Shown: positions 5,722 through 8,400 of the stretch, piece after piece
How positions within the stretch are numbered: the stretch's first letter is position 1
Layout: each line of letters begins with the position of its first letter
Source of the DNA: Methanosarcinales archaeon
Lineage (GTDB): Archaea > Halobacteriota > Methanosarcinia > Methanosarcinales > Methanocomedenaceae
Reading direction: 5' to 3'
DNA: 8,400 bases
NCBI GenBank assembly: GCA_030666885.1
Contig: DAOUWY010000064.1
Span: forward strand, 1-8,400
Made by a program: the position numbers and the translations under genes
The notes under the pieces: model-generated
What the model saw: only the letters and a program-made list of their open reading frames with translations
What the model was told of the DNA's origin: nothing
Databases searched by the model: none

Positions 5722-6668
5722 AAATTATTTTGCTTGGTTTTCCTAATAAAATTTGCTGGCAAAAGATAAGATACATTTTGATATTCTACACGTACCAGAC
5801 TTCCATCTGACAGCATAGTATCAATACTCTCTGCTCCTGAAAATCTTGTATCAATATCTCTTGCCTGATCTTCCCTTAATGGATGACGGGAGCATATTTC
5901 AATAATTGTGGTTCGAAGATCAGGGAAATTATCAAGACCAAATTCGCCTGACTCGCGATCAGTAAGGTCCAGTGCGTCCGGTGTTGTACCAAAAATCTCA
6001 TGTGCCCGGATTATCCTCCCCGGTTCTGGCGGCCTGACTCCAGGTTTTGCAGGCGGCCGGATAGGAACTGAAATGTATATACGGTCAGGTTTTACCTGCT
6101 CAATGGCATTCTTTATTTCCACCAGGGATTCATCTGAATCATTCACACCCTTAACCAGCATTACCTCAAGCCAGATCTTACCTGGATACTCTTTCCTGAA
6201 ATCAACCTGGCCCTGAAGCATTTCTTCAAATCCAATACTGGCATGAGGCCTGTTCAGTGTTCTATAAACTTCCTCACTTCCTGCATCAAGTGTGGGAAGT
6301 ACCACATCGCTGCTTTTCAGGTCCTGCCTTACATCCTCCATAAAAAAAAGAGAGCCGTTTGTGATCACAGCCACAGGTATCTGCCATTGTTGTTTGCACG
6401 ATTTGATCAACCAGCCAAGGTCCTTGCATAAAGTAGGTTCACCATCTCCGACAAATGTAATGTAATCGACATTTGCGGGATTCATTACTTTTTCAATGTC
6501 AGACAGTATATCTTCTTTAGGATAGAAACTTTCACGTTTCACCTGGAGCTTGTTTGTTTGGCCCAACTGGCAATAGATGCAGTTGTACGAACAGGTTTTC
6601 CGGGGGATGGGGCTCACTCCTAATGAGCGCCCCAGCCTTCTGGAAGGAACAGGACCATAAGCATACAT
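5715..6668 (-). CDS. COG0731-like radical SAM enzyme (wyosine-synthetase-related family)
   Basis: A 317-residue radical SAM protein. It starts with YGPVPSRRLGRSLGVSPIP, the hallmark N-terminus of the COG0731 group. C26, C30 and C33 (CSYNCIYC) form the CxxxCxxC site for the [4Fe-4S] cluster that cleaves S-adenosylmethionine. GDGEPTL (75-81) is the SAM-binding GGE-like motif, and ITNGS (102-106) is also conserved. After the barrel (to about 235), residues 240-305 look like a small winged-helix-type domain (REDQARDIDTRF...SDGSLVRVE...YLLP), which is inference. COG0731 is named after TYW1, but many members lack the flavodoxin part and are not tRNA-modifying; this position in a metal-cofactor operon points elsewhere. 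ATG 6666-6668 is 1 nt after the upstream stop, with AGGA nearby. The exact substrate is unknown. Confidence 0.87.
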   Translation of the reverse strand: MYAYGPVPSRRLGRSLGVSPIPRKTCSYNCIYCQLGQTNKLQVKRESFYPKEDILSDIEKVMNPANVDYITFVGDGEPTLCKDLGWLIKSCKQQWQIPVAVITNGSLFFMEDVRQDLKSSDVVLPTLDAGSEEVYRTLNRPHASIGFEEMLQGQVDFRKEYPGKIWLEVMLVKGVNDSDESLVEIKNAIEQVKPDRIYISVPIRPPAKPGVRPPEPGRIIRAHEIFGTTPDALDLTDRESGEFGLDNFPDLRTTIIEICSRHPLREDQARDIDTRFSGAESIDTMLSDGSLVRVEYQNVSYLLPANFIRKTKQNNLR

Positions 6669-6669
6669 A

Positions 6670-7527
6670 TTATCCTGAACCTCTTTTTAAAATAATATCT
6701 CCTTGTTCTGCTCCCAGTTCGTTTGCGATCATCGGACATTTTGCTATGAGCATAAAGAAAATCTTTTTATTGTCAGGAAGAGTTTCGAAGTTCCTCTGTC
6801 CTTTACTTATTATCATATTACTTTTTGTAATAATTTCCTGGAATGTTTTACTTGGATGATCTACTTTGTTTTCATCTACTTCGATATTCATAATTTCTAC
6901 ACCCTCCATTTTGTCAATTCCCACATATACAGCATCCTGCATTGTGGTATCATTGATGAAAGGTGTAACTTTTACACCACAATAAATTTTCTGGAAATTA
7001 TATTCATTCATAATTGTCTCAAGCAGTATCTTATCAAATACAATTTCACCGGCATTATCTGTCAAATATACAAGATCTTCAGATTCTTTTAGATTATTTA
7101 CGAATTCTGTAAAGTGGTCTATCCTGAATTTCTTTTCCAGTACAAGTGAAATGGTTTTATTAATATCAAAATTTGGTCCCACTCCATAATCTATCACATT
7201 TCCTGCGATAGCCAGTCTGACGGCTGTTAAAAGCGGGTTAGCGGAACGGTCTACAATTTTTTTCAATTCCGGATAAATTCCCAGTGCAATATCATTGCAT
7301 TCCTTTTTTACAGTCTTGTAAGGATCATTTTCCTTGCTTTCTTTTCTTATAATATTGTACATCACATCGGCAATATCAGGTGGACAGGTGTTCCAGTTCA
7401 TTTCTAATATATTGACCATTACTGATCTCAATATTCTCTCTTGTTCTTTCACATCATTTGTGACCAACCTTACAGTATCGAGTGCCTGCCTCTGGATACA
7501 AAATATACAATCAAGCCGGGTCTTCAC
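6670..7527 (-). CDS. DUF89 (COG1578) metal-dependent phosphatase-like protein
   Basis: A 285-residue protein of the stand-alone prokaryotic DUF89 group. It has the N-terminal CxxC pair C7/C10 (DCIFCIQRQALD), AGNVIDYG (108-115), and the metal-binding DNAGEIVFD (157-165). The K186 to D198 region (KVTPFINDTTMQDA) and SKGQRNFE (241-248) are also conserved. The family includes Mn/Co/Ni-dependent sugar-phosphate or damage-control phosphatases; the real substrate of the archaeal group is not known. It is the first gene of the minus-strand operon. The start is GTG 7525-7527, with AAGGAG at 7537-7542 (9-nt spacing), giving the family-typical N-terminus. The gene is more AT-rich than the radical SAM gene that follows. 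Its role could be to clear a phosphorylated by-product or to help with metal handling; both are inference. Confidence 0.88.
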   Translation of the reverse strand: MKTRLDCIFCIQRQALDTVRLVTNDVKEQERILRSVMVNILEMNWNTCPPDIADVMYNIIRKESKENDPYKTVKKECNDIALGIYPELKKIVDRSANPLLTAVRLAIAGNVIDYGVGPNFDINKTISLVLEKKFRIDHFTEFVNNLKESEDLVYLTDNAGEIVFDKILLETIMNEYNFQKIYCGVKVTPFINDTTMQDAVYVGIDKMEGVEIMNIEVDENKVDHPSKTFQEIITKSNMIISKGQRNFETLPDNKKIFFMLIAKCPMIANELGAEQGDIILKRGSG

Positions 7528-7536
7528 TGCATTAAA

Positions 7537-7542
7537 CTCCTT
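7537..7542 (-). promoter_or_regulatory. Shine-Dalgarno supporting the GTG start of the DUF89 gene
   Basis: AAGGAG on the minus strand lies 9 nt before GTG 7525-7527. It supports that GTG over the nearby out-of-frame ATG at 7530-7532, which stops after two codons (ATG CAG TGA). Confidence 0.6.
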
Positions 7543-7573
7543 ATATTCATTGAATTATTGTCAAAAACCAAAC

Positions 7574-7581
7574 AATTTAAA
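7574..7581 (-). promoter_or_regulatory. Candidate TATA box of the seven-gene operon
   Basis: TTTAAATT on the minus strand is centred about 50 nt before GTG 7527. Initiation about 25 nt downstream would fall near 7552 and leave a leader of about 25 nt containing the AAGGAG ribosome binding site. The BRE is weak, and the region is generally AT-rich. Confidence 0.35.
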
Positions 7582-7585
7582 CTGT

Positions 7586-7644
7586 CTTTGCGGATTTCGC
7601 GCTCTTTGCGGTGAGTCAAATTATACACCGTAAAGGACGCAAAG
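7586..7644. repeat. Degenerate inverted repeat of CTTTGCG/CGCAAAG type
   Basis: The left arm 7586-7613 contains CTTTGCGG...CTCTTTGCGGTG. The right arm 7626-7644 reads CACCGTAAAGGACGCAAAG, which pairs with it imperfectly around a short AT loop. Downstream, to about 7705, are further GCAGAG/CTCTGC and CTCTGC/CCTCGGTG words. This resembles the dispersed CGCAAAG/ACGCAGAGG-type repeats common in several archaeal and bacterial genomes. A 64-codon minus-strand frame runs through it but is low complexity and repeat-derived. The rest of 7645-7752 shows nothing else. Confidence 0.55.
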
Positions 7645-7752
7645 AAGGCAGAGTAAAATAACGACTCTCTGCTAACCTCTGCATCCTCGGTGTTTAATCT
7701 TTTTTTGCCATGATCCATTTATCCAGAATAAATTTAAAAAGTCATTGAATCT

Positions 7753-7906
7753 GTATCCATTTCAAATCAGAGAGCAAAAATAATAGCCACAGAGAACACA
7801 GAGACCACAGAGGATTTTTTCTCTGTGTCCTCTGTGCTCTCTGTGGCAGATAAATATAAACAATGATTTATACAAATTTTATTGCCCTGCTTTTTGAAAT
7901 GGATAC
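7753..7906. mobile_element. Putative 154-bp MITE with perfect 14-bp terminal inverted repeats and internal hairpin
   Basis: GTATCCATTTCAAA at 7753-7766 is exactly inverted at 7893-7906 (TTTGAAATGGATAC). Between them is a long hairpin (7786-7847), with no transposase. Flanking octamers TTGAATCT (7745-7752) and CTAAATCT (7907-7914) agree at 6 of 8 positions, a possible decayed target duplication. The right end directly abuts the TAG stop (7907-7909) of the metallo-beta-lactamase gene. The long stem may also act as a transcript-end barrier between that gene and the operon. No other copy is present in the window, so mobility is inferred from structure alone. Confidence 0.6.
7786..7847. repeat. 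27-bp-arm hairpin of tandem 9-nt CACAGAG-type units
   Basis: The arms 7786-7812 and 7821-7847 are inverted with 24 of 27 positions matching, around an 8-nt loop (GATTTTTT). From 7787 the left arm is three near-identical 9-mers: CCACAGAGA, ACACAGAGA, CCACAGAGG. The right arm has the complementary CTCTGTG-type units. Such CACAGAG hairpins recur in many archaeal and bacterial genomes as intergenic repeats. Confidence 0.8.
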
Positions 7907-8400
7907 CTAAATCTCAATGATCTGTCCTGCTTTACATTCCATATACCTGTCCGGAAAAATCATTTTAATCTCATTTTTATAGCGGGTACAATGACAGGGC
8001 ATTATCATTGAAATATCTCCCAAGCATTCGAAATTATTAAATTTGTGAAAACCTCCGATCACTCCGTACGGCTTTCCTAAACCTGCAGCCGTATCAATGA
8101 AGTTTTCCAGACCTGGATGTGCACAGCCTGTAATGACCACAATACCCTGGTTTATTTTCAACAATAAGGCCTGTTCTTTTATTTTATCTCCCAATTCACC
8201 AGTAGTATACACATCAGGACCGATATTTTCCAGTCCAGTCGTTCCTGCCACATCTGCCCTTTGTGATATCTCGTTCTTCAGTTCCCTGGAGAATGAATTT
8301 GGGACATATACTTTGACATTGGGGTGCAGTATGTGGGTTAAGCCCCCCATATGATCCCAGTGGTCATGTGAAATGACAATCGTATCGATATCCTCTTTAG
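7907..8400 (-). CDS. Metallo-beta-lactamase-fold hydrolase (COG1237-like), 5' end outside the window
   Basis: The C-terminal 163 codons of an MBL-superfamily protein are present; the frame stays open to the right edge, so the start is missing. The metal-site motif is visible near the edge as ISHDHWDHMGGL (HxHxDH), about 13 codons in. An internal ATG at 8348-8350 lies after this motif and is not the start. Later features are VVITGCAHPGLENFI and GVIGGFHKF, with a third metal-ligand histidine in GCAHPG, then a C-terminal MPCHCTRYK and the TAG stop. These match COG1237-type proteins, often annotated as 7,8-dihydropterin-6-yl-methyl-4-(ribofuranosyl)aminobenzene 5'-phosphate synthase of methanopterin biosynthesis. 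That specific activity is uncertain for any one member. The gene is separated from the operon by 379 bp of repeats. Confidence 0.85.
   Translation of the reverse strand, partial: KEDIDTIVISHDHWDHMGGLTHILHPNVKVYVPNSFSRELKNEISQRADVAGTTGLENIGPDVYTTGELGDKIKEQALLLKINQGIVVITGCAHPGLENFIDTAAGLGKPYGVIGGFHKFNNFECLGDISMIMPCHCTRYKNEIKMIFPDRYMECKAGQIIEI

Noticed and set aside
7524..7718. 64-codon minus-strand frame running through the repeats up to the DUF89 start
   Set aside because: Its composition comes from the CGCAAAG/CAGAGG repeats (NTEDAE, HRKEREIRKD-like words typical of spurious repeat translations), and there is no family resemblance. Its end, ATGCAGTGA, overlaps the DUF89 GTG, so coupling is conceivable but unsupported.
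7786..7847. CRISPR-like array suggested by the regular CACAGAG repeats
   Set aside because: Units are 9 nt, contiguous and arranged as an inverted hairpin; there are no spacers and no cas genes.
1..8400. tRNA or rRNA genes
   Set aside because: No cloverleaf-like segment with GGTTCRANNC-type T arm or rRNA-like conserved stretch was recognised in the non-coding gaps.

Overview
The window looks like chromosomal DNA of an anaerobic archaeon, most plausibly a methanogen or methane/alkane-oxidising relative in the Methanosarcinales/Halobacteriota. The pointers are an archaeal-type class I lysyl-tRNA synthetase, a HerA-like ATPase, a COG1237-type metallo-beta-lactamase protein of the kind annotated in methanopterin biosynthesis, AT-rich TATA-like boxes, GGTGAT/GAGGTGAT-type Shine-Dalgarno sequences, and many Fe-S and cysteine-rich proteins. 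The lineage call is inference; no rRNA or other marker is present.

Left part (1-809, plus strand): the 3' end of lysS, a possible 13-codon mini-ORF, and a DUF2283 protein. These converge on a minus-strand HerA/DUF87-type ATPase (810-2099). The gap at 2100-2590 has no convincing gene. It holds a probable herA promoter, an orphan plus-strand BRE/TATA-like sequence, and a 181-bp segment bounded by 23-bp imperfect inverted repeats that reads as a MITE or decayed IS.

Centre (2591-7527, minus strand, transcribed right to left): seven tightly packed genes. In order they are a DUF89 metal-dependent phosphatase, a COG0731-like radical SAM enzyme, a MinD-like ATPase with an inserted two-cluster ferredoxin domain, a CGGC-domain protein, a second such ATPase, an IscU/NifU-like Fe-S scaffold, and a DUF1847 cysteine-rich protein. 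Two junctions are 4-nt stop/start overlaps and one is a 1-nt gap, so this is almost certainly one operon. Read together it looks like a metal-sulfur cofactor assembly or delivery module. A scaffold would be served by two P-loop ATPases carrying [4Fe-4S] clusters, with a radical SAM enzyme and two metal- or thiol-binding proteins. The target enzyme is not in the window, nor is a cysteine desulfurase or a NifX/DIM-type protein.

Right part (7528-8400): a repeat-rich spacer with a degenerate inverted repeat and a 154-bp element. The element has perfect 14-bp terminal inverted repeats and a long internal hairpin of 9-nt CACAGAG-type units. It abuts the stop codon of a metallo-beta-lactamase-fold gene whose 5' end lies beyond the window.
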